Shown here one piece after another: positions 51,109 through 60,224 of a stretch of 64,000 nt of DNA. The translations under genes were made by a program, and so were the position numbers. Origin of the DNA: Paenibacillus dokdonensis (GTDB lineage Bacteria; Bacillota; Bacilli; Paenibacillales; Paenibacillaceae); contig NZ_STGQ01000002.1 in assembly GCF_004916975.1 (NCBI RefSeq), positions 882,079-946,078 of the forward strand, written 5' to 3'. The stretch's first letter is position 1. The number at the start of each line of letters is the position of its first letter. The notes below the pieces were generated by a model. It ran no database searches. It saw nothing but the letters and a program-made list of their open reading frames with translations, and was not told the DNA's origin.

Positions 51109-52929
51109 TTGTTGCACTACATCAAAGCTCTGCCGATCCGGCGGCAACTGTTTCTTATTATTTTGGCCTTTATGTTGCTGCTCTTTGCGGTGATGGCCAC
51201 AGCCTATATGTTTACATCAAGGTGGCTTTATAACCAGAACAGCGATTATTCTTACCTGCTTCTGAACAAGATCAGGCAGCATATTTCCGCGCAGAATACG
51301 GCAACCAACCGCTTGATCCAAGGGATAGCTTATAACGAATCGGTTCAGCAGTATTTGTTGGAGAGTAAAGATCAGTCCCCGTGGAGATACGAGTTGTACA
51401 AGCAGACGAATACTTTGGTAGCCCGGTATAGCTCACTTCGTGAAGGGATTTCGGACGTGACGATCATGGGGACAGGCGGCAGCAACTTTAACTTGATGTT
51501 CGATCAGCAGAAGCGGGCGGCGGTTCTGGAAACCATTGAAGAGATGAAATCGAAAGGATACGGCGGATCGAGTCCTTATTATAAGGGACTCATCGTTCAC
51601 CATGACGGGGATAAAGATAATCAGTATTTTCTTGTGGGGCTACCCATTAACAATGCCATGTCGACCTCGACGGTGGGCAGACGGCTTGGGTATATGGTCG
51701 TATTTATGGAGCCTTCTTCCTTTATCTCCAATGTGGAAGAGGTGTATCAGAATGCCTTCGGTAAAATTTATGTGCTTGACCGAAACGATGTCGTCGTCGC
51801 AGCCAGCGGCGGCGGGCATATCGGAGAAGTCTATGCGCTGGATCAACTGGAGGAGGCCGGCGGTGGAGACTATGTGTTCTATGATCAGCAGCATACCCGC
51901 CATATCGTGAGAATGGTCGATCTGCCGGATATTGAAGGGAAGATTATCAACGTCATTTCCGAAAAGGAACTGCTGCGCGGAATGACGGATATTCGGAAGG
52001 TCTACATGGTCATTCTAGCCTTAACTATTCCGACCTTGGTCTTCATGGCGATTGTATTCGGAAGAAGTATTGTGTCCCCCATTCGTATGTTCATCCGGGC
52101 TATCAACGCCTTGAAGATGGGACAGTTTCAGAAAGAAAGAACCGAGATCAAGCTGGACGGTTATCTGGAAATTAAAATCATGGCGGGCAAATTCAATGAA
52201 ATGATCGAAGCGATTGACGAGCTGACGGAAGAAGCGGTGGACTCGCGCATGCGGATCTACGAGCTGGAGTTGTCCAAGCAGACGGCCGAGCTTTCCTATC
52301 TCAAGCATCAGGTTAATCCGCATTTTCTGTACAATACCCTCGCATCCATGAAAGGGTTGGCCGCCGAGCTTGACATCCCGCAGTTCGTGGAAATTACCGG
52401 CGCCCTCAGCCAGATTTACAAATACAGCATCAAGGGCGCGGAGTGGGTAACGCTGCGCGAGGAGCTGGATATCGTGAAATCCTACGTCAAAATCCAGCAG
52501 TTCCGTTTCGAGGACCGCTTTGACGTCTATTATGACGTGGATCCGCAGCTGCACGACCGCAAGATCATCAAGATGATTTTGCAGCCCATCGTCGAGAATG
52601 CTTTATCCCACGGTTTGGAACGGAAAATGAATAAGGGAACCCTCCGGATTGGCGGATGCGACAACGGGCAGGGGGCTACCGTGCTCTGGGTCAAGGATGA
52701 CGGCGAGGGCATTCCGCCGGATAAACTTGAGCAGCTTCAGCAGGCGCTATCGGGACACGCGGAGCGGGAACCCGGAACGACCGAGAATCACAGCCTGGGG
52801 CTGATGAACGTCCACAGAAGGCTGCAATTGACTTATGGAAGCGGTTCCGGATTGGTGCTCAGGAGCTCGCCCTCTGGCGGCACGGAGGTATACCTGACAA
52901 TATTGGCAAACCGGGGTGATGATGCATGA
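51109..52929 (+). CDS. YesM-type sensor histidine kinase
   Basis: 606 residues: TM1 (~10-35), extracellular Cache-like domain (~38-290), TM2 (~300-322), HAMP (~322-375), His-kinase domain with YLKHQVNPHFLYNT (likely phospho-acceptor His405), and HATPase_c with VENALSHGLERK (N box), DDGEGIPP and SLGLMNV (G boxes). It senses an extracellular signal, probably sugar or the loaded binding protein, and phosphorylates the next gene product. Start: TTG 51109, 8 nt after GGAGGGAGA. Confidence 0.92.
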   Translation: MLHYIKALPIRRQLFLIILAFMLLLFAVMATAYMFTSRWLYNQNSDYSYLLLNKIRQHISAQNTATNRLIQGIAYNESVQQYLLESKDQSPWRYELYKQTNTLVARYSSLREGISDVTIMGTGGSNFNLMFDQQKRAAVLETIEEMKSKGYGGSSPYYKGLIVHHDGDKDNQYFLVGLPINNAMSTSTVGRRLGYMVVFMEPSSFISNVEEVYQNAFGKIYVLDRNDVVVAASGGGHIGEVYALDQLEEAGGGDYVFYDQQHTRHIVRMVDLPDIEGKIINVISEKELLRGMTDIRKVYMVILALTIPTLVFMAIVFGRSIVSPIRMFIRAINALKMGQFQKERTEIKLDGYLEIKIMAGKFNEMIEAIDELTEEAVDSRMRIYELELSKQTAELSYLKHQVNPHFLYNTLASMKGLAAELDIPQFVEITGALSQIYKYSIKGAEWVTLREELDIVKSYVKIQQFRFEDRFDVYYDVDPQLHDRKIIKMILQPIVENALSHGLERKMNKGTLRIGGCDNGQGATVLWVKDDGEGIPPDKLEQLQQALSGHAEREPGTTENHSLGLMNVHRRLQLTYGSGSGLVLRSSPSGGTEVYLTILANRGDDA

Positions 52930-54356
52930 AGTATAAAATTGTCATGGTCGATGATGAAAAATGGGTCTTGAAAGATATCCGCCGTTCTGTAGACTGGGAT
53001 TCATACGGATATGAAGTGGTAGGAGAAGCCATGAACGGGATTCTGGGCTTGAAGGCGATTCAGGAGCTCCGTCCCCATCTGGTGATCACGGATGTCCGTA
53101 TGCCGGGCATGGACGGTCTGGAGCTGATCCGCGAGGTCAACCGGCTGGGCTTGGATACCAAGTTCATCGTATCCAGCGGTCACGCCGAATTCCAATATGC
53201 CCAGCAGGCACTCAATGCAGGCGCGATCGGGTATTGTCTGAAGCCGTTCGAGGAGGAGGAGATGGCGAGTCTGCTCATACGGTTCAGAGCGATGCAGCAG
53301 GAGAAGGAGCTTCTTCTGCAAATGGAGCTGCTGTATTTGATGTCGGATCGGCTGGAGCATGAGGGTTACGCTGATGAACTGCTTGTACGTATGGGTCTTT
53401 CCTGGAACAGGGAACAGGGGATGATCGTAGTTGATGTCATGGGAGAGGATCAGGAGCTGCGGGGTATCTCCGCTCCGCATATCCGCGTACGCACGGGCAA
53501 GCAGGAAACGATGTATTTGCTGGAAGCTGGGCTAGAAGGCAGCATGGATCACGATCTTGCAGTAGGATTATCCATACTCCCGGATATTAAGGGCTTCGGC
53601 TGTTCCAGGCGTATTACGGATATTGGCCAGCTCCGCTGCGCCTATCAGGAAGCGGAGATTGCATCATACCAGTGTTTTATTACGGGACGGAAGGGACCGT
53701 TTATGCCTGTTACTGAACGCCTGCGGCCGGAGATTAAGGAGCTATTCCAGCAAATGGGGAATCAATTCAATCTGGAGCAGGCATCCAGAGCCTGCGATAT
53801 GTTTATGCAGCATGCTGAACAGGGCACGGTAGATATTCAGGATGCACTGCGCTTTTATAATACGTTCTTCCTCATGTACAGCGGTCAAGTCGAGCAGGAT
53901 GAATATATTCACAGCTTTGAGCAATTGGTAGAAAAGTATGGGACCCTCGCGAATATGATGAACGAGATCAGGAATTTATCCTCGCATCGTAGCGAGCTGG
54001 CTGGAGAGTTAGGGCAGGTAAAGAATGAAACACTGCAGGATATTCTGCGTTATCTGGATGGCCACTTCACAGATGATGTATCGCTCAAAAGCATTTCAGA
54101 GCAGTTCTACGTGAATCCCAGCTATTTAAGCCAGCTGTTCCGAAAAATGGTGAATACCACCTTTCTACAATATGTAACGGATAAGAGGATTGCCTATGCG
54201 TGCCAGCTGTTAAGTAGTTCCCGGCTCTCCATTTACGAGATTTCGGAGCAGTCCGGGTACCCGAACTATTTTTACTTTGCGAAGATTTTCAAAAAGATCA
54301 TTGGCAAGACCCCCACGCAGTACCGGGAGGATATGAAGGGAGGATGTAATGTATGA
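52926..54356 (+). CDS. YesN-type response regulator with AraC DNA-binding domain
   Basis: 476 residues: receiver domain (1-~120) with acidic pocket VDDE, phospho-acceptor Asp56 in ITDVRMPGMDG and Lys106 in CLKPFEEEE, a linker, and a C-terminal AraC helix-turn-helix (~370-470; SLKSISEQFYVNPSYLSQLF, then YEISEQSGYPNYFYFAKIFK). ATGA overlap with the kinase gene. It should activate the transporter and enzyme genes of this locus. Confidence 0.93.
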   Translation: MKYKIVMVDDEKWVLKDIRRSVDWDSYGYEVVGEAMNGILGLKAIQELRPHLVITDVRMPGMDGLELIREVNRLGLDTKFIVSSGHAEFQYAQQALNAGAIGYCLKPFEEEEMASLLIRFRAMQQEKELLLQMELLYLMSDRLEHEGYADELLVRMGLSWNREQGMIVVDVMGEDQELRGISAPHIRVRTGKQETMYLLEAGLEGSMDHDLAVGLSILPDIKGFGCSRRITDIGQLRCAYQEAEIASYQCFITGRKGPFMPVTERLRPEIKELFQQMGNQFNLEQASRACDMFMQHAEQGTVDIQDALRFYNTFFLMYSGQVEQDEYIHSFEQLVEKYGTLANMMNEIRNLSSHRSELAGELGQVKNETLQDILRYLDGHFTDDVSLKSISEQFYVNPSYLSQLFRKMVNTTFLQYVTDKRIAYACQLLSSSRLSIYEISEQSGYPNYFYFAKIFKKIIGKTPTQYREDMKGGCNV

Positions 54357-56011
54357 CGCAGAAATTCGAAACCCGTATTGTCCATTCTTTAGTGAAGGTA
54401 TTTCCTGATGAGGAGCTGCAGGAGACGGAAGTCGTCAAGGGAGCGGCACTCCAGAATGAGGTCTTCTCGTACCAGGTGGCCTATCGGTCGCAGCATTGGA
54501 TTCCGTCGATTCATGTGAAGGTCGAGTCCGAAATCGGGGATTACATCACGATGCGCAGCGTCGGTCTGTCACCATCGGAGTACCCTGTGCAGGGCGATCA
54601 TGACGACAACATGCTGCGGACCACGCCTGGCCTGTATCCGGATCCGCTGCTGCCGCTGAGCGGCGACGGCGTGCGTGCATATCCGGGGCAGTGGCGTTCG
54701 ATTTGGATCTCGGTGAACCCGAAGAACGAGGTTATTCCCGGCCTCTACCCGACCGTGGTGCGTTTCGTGATGGAATCGGGAGAGGAGCTGGCAAAGGAAC
54801 GCTTTGAACTGGAGATCATCGGGGCACAGCTGCCGAAGCAGCAGCTTCTGCATACGCAGTGGTTTCACACGGATTGCCTGACGACGCACTATCATACGGA
54901 TGCGTTCAGCGAAAGACACTGGGAGCTCCTGAAACAGTACATACAAACCGCGGTGGATCACGGCATCAATATGCTGCTGACGCCACTCTTCACGCCTCCG
55001 CTCGATACGGAAGTTGGAGGGGAACGGCCGACCGTGCAATTGGTCGATGTCGAGGTGACGGGGGAGAATCAGTACCGTTTCGGATTTGACCGCCTGAAAA
55101 GATGGGTGGAGCTGTGTAACGAATGCGGCATCGAGTATTTCGAATTCTCGCATCTGTTCACGCAGTGGGGGGCGAAGCACGCGCCGAAAATCATGGCAAC
55201 CGCAGATGGCGAAGCGAAGCGCATCTTCGGCTGGGAGACCGACGCGTCGGGCGACGCCTATCGTGCATTCCTGAATCAGTTTCTGCCGCAGCTGGTTGAA
55301 TGGATTCGGGAGAACGGGCTGGAAAGCCGCAGCTATTTCCATATTTCCGATGAGCCGACGCTGGATCACCTGGAATCTTACGAAAGCGCCCGTAATATCG
55401 TCAAGGATCTGCTCGAGGGATTTCCCATCATCGACGCGCTGTCGGATTACGACTTCTATGAAAAGGGTTTGGTGGAGAACCCGATCCCGGCCAACAATCA
55501 CATCGAGCCTTTCCTGGAGCACGGGGTCACGCCGCTGTGGACGTATTACTGCGTATCACAGTACAAGGATGTATCCAACCGCTTCTTCAGCATGCCGTCT
55601 GCACGCAACCGGATACTCGGTTACCAATTGTACAAATACGATGCGGCCGGATTCCTGCACTGGGGATATAACTTCTGGTATACGCAGTATTCCAAGCAGG
55701 TCATCGACCCGTTCCACGTGACGGACGCAGGGGGCGCTTTTCCTTCCGGCGACGCCTATCTGGTGTATCCGGGAGAGGATGGCCCGATCGAATCGATCCG
55801 GATGGAGGTTATGTACGAGGCGCTGCAGGATTTGCGCGCGCTGCGCCTGCTGGAGGAACTGATGGGGCGAGATGCCGTACTCGCGGCGCTGGATGAGGGC
55901 CTGGATGAGCCGATCACATTCAGCTGCTATCCGAGGAACGCGGATTGGATTCTGTCGAAGCGGGATTGGATCAACGGTAAGATTAAAGAGCATATGCTGG
56001 CGGCAAAATAG
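54353..56011 (+). CDS. GH123-like (DUF4091) glycoside hydrolase
   Basis: 552 residues, no signal peptide, so cytoplasmic. The central and C-terminal part matches the GH123 catalytic domain (formerly DUF4091): SYFHISDEPTLDHL holds the adjacent Asp333-Glu334 pair used in the substrate-assisted mechanism of beta-N-acetylgalactosaminidase NgaP (Paenibacillus). GYQLYKYDAAGFLHWGYNFW and EAALQDLRALRLLE-like EALQDLRALRLLEEL are further landmarks. A GalNAc-containing oligosaccharide imported by the transporter is a plausible substrate; this is inference from the family. ATGA overlap with the regulator gene makes it part of the regulatory operon. Confidence 0.85.
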   Translation: MTQKFETRIVHSLVKVFPDEELQETEVVKGAALQNEVFSYQVAYRSQHWIPSIHVKVESEIGDYITMRSVGLSPSEYPVQGDHDDNMLRTTPGLYPDPLLPLSGDGVRAYPGQWRSIWISVNPKNEVIPGLYPTVVRFVMESGEELAKERFELEIIGAQLPKQQLLHTQWFHTDCLTTHYHTDAFSERHWELLKQYIQTAVDHGINMLLTPLFTPPLDTEVGGERPTVQLVDVEVTGENQYRFGFDRLKRWVELCNECGIEYFEFSHLFTQWGAKHAPKIMATADGEAKRIFGWETDASGDAYRAFLNQFLPQLVEWIRENGLESRSYFHISDEPTLDHLESYESARNIVKDLLEGFPIIDALSDYDFYEKGLVENPIPANNHIEPFLEHGVTPLWTYYCVSQYKDVSNRFFSMPSARNRILGYQLYKYDAAGFLHWGYNFWYTQYSKQVIDPFHVTDAGGAFPSGDAYLVYPGEDGPIESIRMEVMYEALQDLRALRLLEELMGRDAVLAALDEGLDEPITFSCYPRNADWILSKRDWINGKIKEHMLAAK

Positions 56012-56019
56012 CACGGATG

Positions 56020-56048
56020 AAAGAGACATCGAAAGATGTCTCTTTTTT
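56020..56048. terminator. Intrinsic terminator after GH123-like gene
   Basis: AAGAGACATC-GAAA-GATGTCTCTT perfect 10-bp stem with GNRA loop and T6. Confidence 0.93.
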
Positions 56049-56064
56049 AATATTATTTGTATTA

Positions 56065-56462
56065 TCATGCCTTAGGCATTTCGTTGAAGAAAGCGACATC
56101 CTCAATCGGCAATCTTACCGTCGGGTGTCCGGGCTTTGCCGCCTTACCGATGGCGATGAGCATAACAGGAGAGTATCTCTCCGGAATATCGAACGCTTCT
56201 ACAAATGTAACTTGGTCAAAGCCGCCCATCGGTAATGTATCATAGCCTTTAGCGCGGGCGACAAGCATAAGCTGCATGGATACCAACCCACTATCAATCA
56301 ATACTTTTCGGAGAACGGTCTCTGGAGGCATGCTAACGAACATCCCTTGATAGCGTTCCATGAATGATTTAGCCGTCTCTTCCGGCATGTAACCCGCATC
56401 GACCGCCATTTCGTAAATTTTCCCGGCCAATGTATAGCCTTCCAAATCTCCAAGACGGACAT
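56065..56462 (-). pseudogene. Nitroreductase (MhqN/YodC-like) with deleted N-terminal half
   Basis: The frame encodes only the C-terminal ~125 residues of an FMN-dependent nitroreductase: RLGDLEGYTLAGKIYEMA, SGLVSMQLMLVARAKGYDT, LPMGGFDQ and GHPTVRLPIEDVAFFNEM. About 75 N-terminal residues with the FMN-binding Arg/Ser segment are missing. Upstream, a perfect GAGGAGGAG followed 4-5 nt later by ATG (56462) remains, but that ATG is out of frame with the rest. This is the picture of an internal deletion that fused the original start to the second half. An in-frame TTG exists but without ribosome binding site. Confidence 0.82.
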
Positions 56463-56753
56463 GTTTCTCTCCTCCTCATCATGATTGTGCTCCATGCAAG
56501 CAATAAACTGGAACATTTATTATAACAGATTTAGGTGCAGCTCGTTAATGAAGGCGAGGGAGCATTTGACGATGCTCCTTTTTTCAGATGAAAAGGAATC
56601 CAGCCGAGAATTCCGCGGGAACGGGGCTTCAGGGTTTACGCATTCTATGAACTAACTTACAATATATACAAAATATAACATGCGATTGAGCAGTTTTGAT
56701 CGCTCAGCCTTTCGAATCATGAAGGCAACTAAAAAGTATGAAATGAGGGGAAC

Positions 56754-57368
56754 ATGAAAACAGGGCTAAAGCTTTTGATGGTCTGTTCCATTTTGATTTT
56801 GCTGCTCGGCGGCTGCAGTTCGCGGCCTGAGGCGGATACGCTTGCGGTGATCCAGGCACAGAAGGATTCCGACTATGAGGAAATGTTTAATGCCTTATCT
56901 CTCGGCAATATTTTCGATTATAACCTTAGCTTGCCGCATGCCGACAAAACCTGGGTTGAAGTATGGGTGGAAGGTTATAAAAAGGGTAAAAAAATGCAGG
57001 GATCGCCGCTGATCTCGCTCTCCTACGGTTTCGCTCCGTCCAAAACAAGCGCAGGCGCTTTGGGGTGGGGGATCGTAAAAGAAGGCGGAGCGCAGAAGTC
57101 GATGATTTTATACGCTCCTGGAGCCGGGACGGGATTAAGCAGCGTACCCGACGTGATTGATCATAATCTTTCATCGATGATGGGTTCAGTCATAGGGGAT
57201 CAAAAGCTTGAATTGAAAGCCGGCGAATCCACGATATTAGCGGTATGCCGCCAAAATGAATCCGGTGTTTATCAAACGTTTGACCCGGAGCAATTGAAGG
57301 AAATGCTGCAAACGGATGCGGTGACGCTGCTACTGAAGATCAAGCTGGATACGAAAAGCCCGAAGTGA
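56754..57368 (+). CDS. Lipoprotein of unknown function
   Basis: 204 residues; lipobox LLGGC (Cys ~21). The mature part is mixed alpha/beta with a run of G/S-rich strands (PLISLSYGFAPSK) and no recognised domain. ATG with ATGAGGGG 5 nt upstream. It follows the nitroreductase remnant divergently and precedes a terminator, so it is expressed alone. Confidence 0.75.
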   Translation: MKTGLKLLMVCSILILLLGGCSSRPEADTLAVIQAQKDSDYEEMFNALSLGNIFDYNLSLPHADKTWVEVWVEGYKKGKKMQGSPLISLSYGFAPSKTSAGALGWGIVKEGGAQKSMILYAPGAGTGLSSVPDVIDHNLSSMMGSVIGDQKLELKAGESTILAVCRQNESGVYQTFDPEQLKEMLQTDAVTLLLKIKLDTKSPK

Positions 57369-57461
57369 CAAGGACTCGGAATTGAAGGGATCATATTCTA
57401 TGGAAAGATCAGCATTCAGCTGCACATCATTCACTGGGGCAGCTTGTAGTTTTGGACAACG

Positions 57462-57518
57462 AGCAACTGCGATTGCGGTCGGTAACAGCCGGCATTCAGC
57501 GCAGTTGTTCTTTTTTTT
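57462..57518 (+). terminator. Intrinsic terminator between lipoprotein gene and clpE
   Basis: CAACTGCG (57464) pairs with CGCAGTTG (57500), inner GCCGGC region, followed by a run of eight T. Confidence 0.85.
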
Positions 57519-57570
57519 GCCTGCACAAGAAAACAAAATGAAAATTTTCAATACATTGTTTTCAAACATC

Positions 57571-57622
57571 TTGACTTTGCGTCTGAATGCGGTATAATAG
57601 TCAAAGAAAGTCAAAGTCAAAA
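57571..57622 (+). promoter_or_regulatory. clpE promoter with CtsR operator
   Basis: TTGACT (57571), 16 bp, TATAAT (57593). Immediately downstream AGTCAAA-GAA-AGTCAAA (57599-57615) is an exact CtsR heptad direct repeat, with a third GTCAAAA at 57616. CtsR represses Clp genes at normal temperature and releases them on heat or thiol stress. Confidence 0.9.
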
Positions 57623-57694
57623 GAAATTGATCAAACGTCAAACTTAGCTTGATCCAACCCAATTAGCAACATACCAAGAAAGGGGCCATGTACA

Positions 57695-59851
57695 ATGCGT
57701 TGTCAAAAATGTAATCAGAACGAAGCAACGGTAGGACTTAGCCTAACAATCAATCAAAAATCCGAAAAACTATATATATGTCAGGAATGCTATGCAAAAA
57801 TAAATAGCGGAATTCCGTTCCATGCCGGCTTCGGCTCATCAGGCATGTCGCCGATCGATGAATTCTTCAAAGGCTTCATGCAGCCGCAGCAAGCTCAACA
57901 TGATGCTTCTGGCACCCATGCTGCTGCTAACCGAGCTTCTGGAAACGGCAGCCAAAGAGGCGGAATGCTGGATCAGCTGGGACGCAATCTGAATGACGCC
58001 GCGAACGCTGGCCAGATTGATACGGTGATCGGCCGTGATGAGGAGATCGAACGGGTCATTGAAATTTTGAACCGCCGCAGTAAAAACAACCCGGTGCTGA
58101 TCGGTGAACCAGGGGTTGGTAAAACAGCCATCGCCGAAGGTCTTGCCCTCCGTATTATCGAAGGCAAAGTACCGGCCAAGCTGCTGAATAAAGAGGTATA
58201 TTCACTGGATGTTGCCTCTCTTGTTGCAGGTACAGGTATCCGGGGTCAGTTCGAAGAGAAAGTTAAACAATTGATTGCCGAGCTGCAGCAGCGCGAGAAT
58301 GTTCTGTTATTCATTGACGAGATCCATCTGCTGGTCGGTGCAGGTTCTGCTGAAGGTTCGATGGATGCCGGCAATATTCTGAAGCCCGTGTTGGCACGCG
58401 GTGAACTGCAGGTGATCGGTGCTACCACACTGAAGGAATATCGTCAGATCGAGAAAGACGCAGCCCTGGAACGCCGGTTCCAACCGGTCATGGTCGATGA
58501 ACCAACGGTACAGGAAACCATTGAAATTCTGAAAGGACTGCGTCCGAAATACGAGGAATTCCATGGGGTCCGCTATTCAGATGACACCATTGCAGCTTGT
58601 GTGCAGTTATCTCACCGTTACATTCAGGACCGGTTCCTGCCGGATAAAGCCATCGATCTGCTTGATGAATCGGGTGCCAAACTGAATCTGCGTGCTTCCG
58701 AGAGCGGTCATGGGCAGATCCAAGCACGTCTTGAGAAAATCAGAGGCGAGAAGGATCAGGCAACCCAAGCTGAAAATTACGAACTTGCTGCCAAACTGCG
58801 TGATGAAGAAGCCGGTCTGTTGAACCAGTTGGATCATGCCGGAACGGATCACGGCAGCCAGACAGAGGTGCGTGTAGAGGATATACAGCAGATCATTGAA
58901 CGCAAAACAGGCATTCCGGTCGGTAAACTGCAGCAGGATGAGCAGAACAAGATGAAGAACCTTGCAGCCCGTCTGGAAACGAAAGTGATCGGTCAGACCG
59001 AAGCGGTGGAGAAGGTAGCTAAAGCGGTACGCCGCAGCCGTGCAGGACTCAAGCCGAAGAATAAGCCAATCGCTTCCTTCCTGTTCGTCGGACCAACCGG
59101 TGTTGGTAAGACAGAACTGTCCAAGTCGCTGGCAGAGGAACTGTTTGGTCAGGCAGACGCTATGATTCGGCTGGATATGAGTGAATATATGGAGAAACAT
59201 TCCGTCTCCAAGCTGATCGGTTCGCCTCCAGGCTATATCGGTCATGATGAAGCGGGTCAATTGACGGAGCGTGTACGCCGCAATCCGTACAGTATTATCC
59301 TGCTGGATGAAATTGAGAAGGCGCATCCCGATGTGCAGAATATGTTCCTGCAGGTATTGGACGACGGCCGCCTGACGGATAGCCAGGGCCGTACCGTAAG
59401 CTTTAAGGAAACAGTGATCATTATGACCTCCAATGCAGGCATTACGGAGAAAAAGATCACCGTAGGCTTCTCGGCTGCTGAATCCGTACAGACCAGTTCG
59501 ATTCTGGACTCGCTGGGTTCTTACTTCCGGCCTGAATTCCTGAACCGCTTTGATGCGATTATTCCGTTTGCTTCACTGAAGGAAGATGACCTCGTTCAGA
59601 TTGTCGATAATATGCTTGGCGAAATTGAGATCACGCTTGGCGAGCAGGGTATTTCCCTTAATGTCTCTGATGATGCCAAGAAGAAACTGTCAGAGCTGGG
59701 TTACAATCCGGCATTCGGAGCCCGTCCGCTGCGCCGTGTCATCCAGCAGTACGTTGAAGACGGCATCACCGATCTGGTGCTGGACGATGAGGATGTGCAG
59801 CATGTTGAAGTCGATGTTCAAGATGACGTGATTCAAGTAACGAAAGCCTGA
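57695..59851 (+). CDS. clpE: ATP-dependent Clp protease ATP-binding subunit ClpE
   Basis: 718 residues. An N-terminal four-cysteine zinc finger (C3, C6, C29, C32) replaces the ClpC N-domain and defines ClpE. AAA1 has Walker A GEPGVGKT (137-144) and a UVR-like coiled segment follows (~350-380). AAA2 has Walker A GPTGVGKT (466-473) and LLDEIEKAHPDVQN. It unfolds proteins for ClpP and helps disaggregate and remove CtsR after heat shock. Promoter carries CtsR boxes. ATG with AAAGGGG about 8 nt upstream. Confidence 0.96.
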   Translation: MRCQKCNQNEATVGLSLTINQKSEKLYICQECYAKINSGIPFHAGFGSSGMSPIDEFFKGFMQPQQAQHDASGTHAAANRASGNGSQRGGMLDQLGRNLNDAANAGQIDTVIGRDEEIERVIEILNRRSKNNPVLIGEPGVGKTAIAEGLALRIIEGKVPAKLLNKEVYSLDVASLVAGTGIRGQFEEKVKQLIAELQQRENVLLFIDEIHLLVGAGSAEGSMDAGNILKPVLARGELQVIGATTLKEYRQIEKDAALERRFQPVMVDEPTVQETIEILKGLRPKYEEFHGVRYSDDTIAACVQLSHRYIQDRFLPDKAIDLLDESGAKLNLRASESGHGQIQARLEKIRGEKDQATQAENYELAAKLRDEEAGLLNQLDHAGTDHGSQTEVRVEDIQQIIERKTGIPVGKLQQDEQNKMKNLAARLETKVIGQTEAVEKVAKAVRRSRAGLKPKNKPIASFLFVGPTGVGKTELSKSLAEELFGQADAMIRLDMSEYMEKHSVSKLIGSPPGYIGHDEAGQLTERVRRNPYSIILLDEIEKAHPDVQNMFLQVLDDGRLTDSQGRTVSFKETVIIMTSNAGITEKKITVGFSAAESVQTSSILDSLGSYFRPEFLNRFDAIIPFASLKEDDLVQIVDNMLGEIEITLGEQGISLNVSDDAKKKLSELGYNPAFGARPLRRVIQQYVEDGITDLVLDDEDVQHVEVDVQDDVIQVTKA

Positions 59852-59885
59852 TTCTCTGCTTCACATCAACAATAACTTTTAGACG

Positions 59886-59963
59886 AAATGCGCCTTTCAG
59901 AATGGTAGTGGTTGAACCTTCAGGTTCAACCTATGAATCATTTCTGAAGGGCGCATTTTTTTG
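59886..59963 (+). terminator. Long intrinsic terminator after clpE
   Basis: AAATGCGCCTTTCAGAA pairs with TTCTGAAGGGCGCATTT, with an inner GGTTGAACCT/AGGTTCAACC hairpin, then T7. Confidence 0.9.
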
Positions 59964-60059
59964 TTTTTTAACTGTCCGGCCTGAGGAGAGGCGGGTAGAA
60001 TATTTTGTTGTGATGAATGTGAAAATATGAACAATATTTGAAATTAGACGTCTAACCCC

Positions 60060-60109
60060 TTGAAATGTGAAAAAAATCACAGTATACTGTAAATGTGAAA
60101 TAAATCACA
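60060..60109 (+). promoter_or_regulatory. nox promoter with two TGTGA-N6-TCACA operators
   Basis: TTGAAA (60060), 17 bp, TATACT (60083). The spacer is itself the operator TGTGAAAAAAATCACA (60066-60081); a second TGTGAAATAAATCACA (60094-60109) covers the transcription start. The pattern fits Crp/Fnr-family sites and is close to Rex sites (TTGTGAAW4TTCACAA). Placement implies repression. A ~130-nt leader follows. Confidence 0.8.
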
Positions 60110-60224
60110 ACAACATCTATTTCATCAAGTTTCTATTCTCTAATCCAACAACGCCGCATGAACTTTATAGCACCATAGATCAATTTTATTAAAAAACTAA
60201 CCCATTCCCAAGGAGGAACTTATC

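Noticed and set aside
56460..56516. Short ORF starting at the strong ribosome binding site upstream of the nitroreductase remnant
   Set aside because: It encodes an out-of-frame translation of the nitroreductase body and is best read as result of a deletion.
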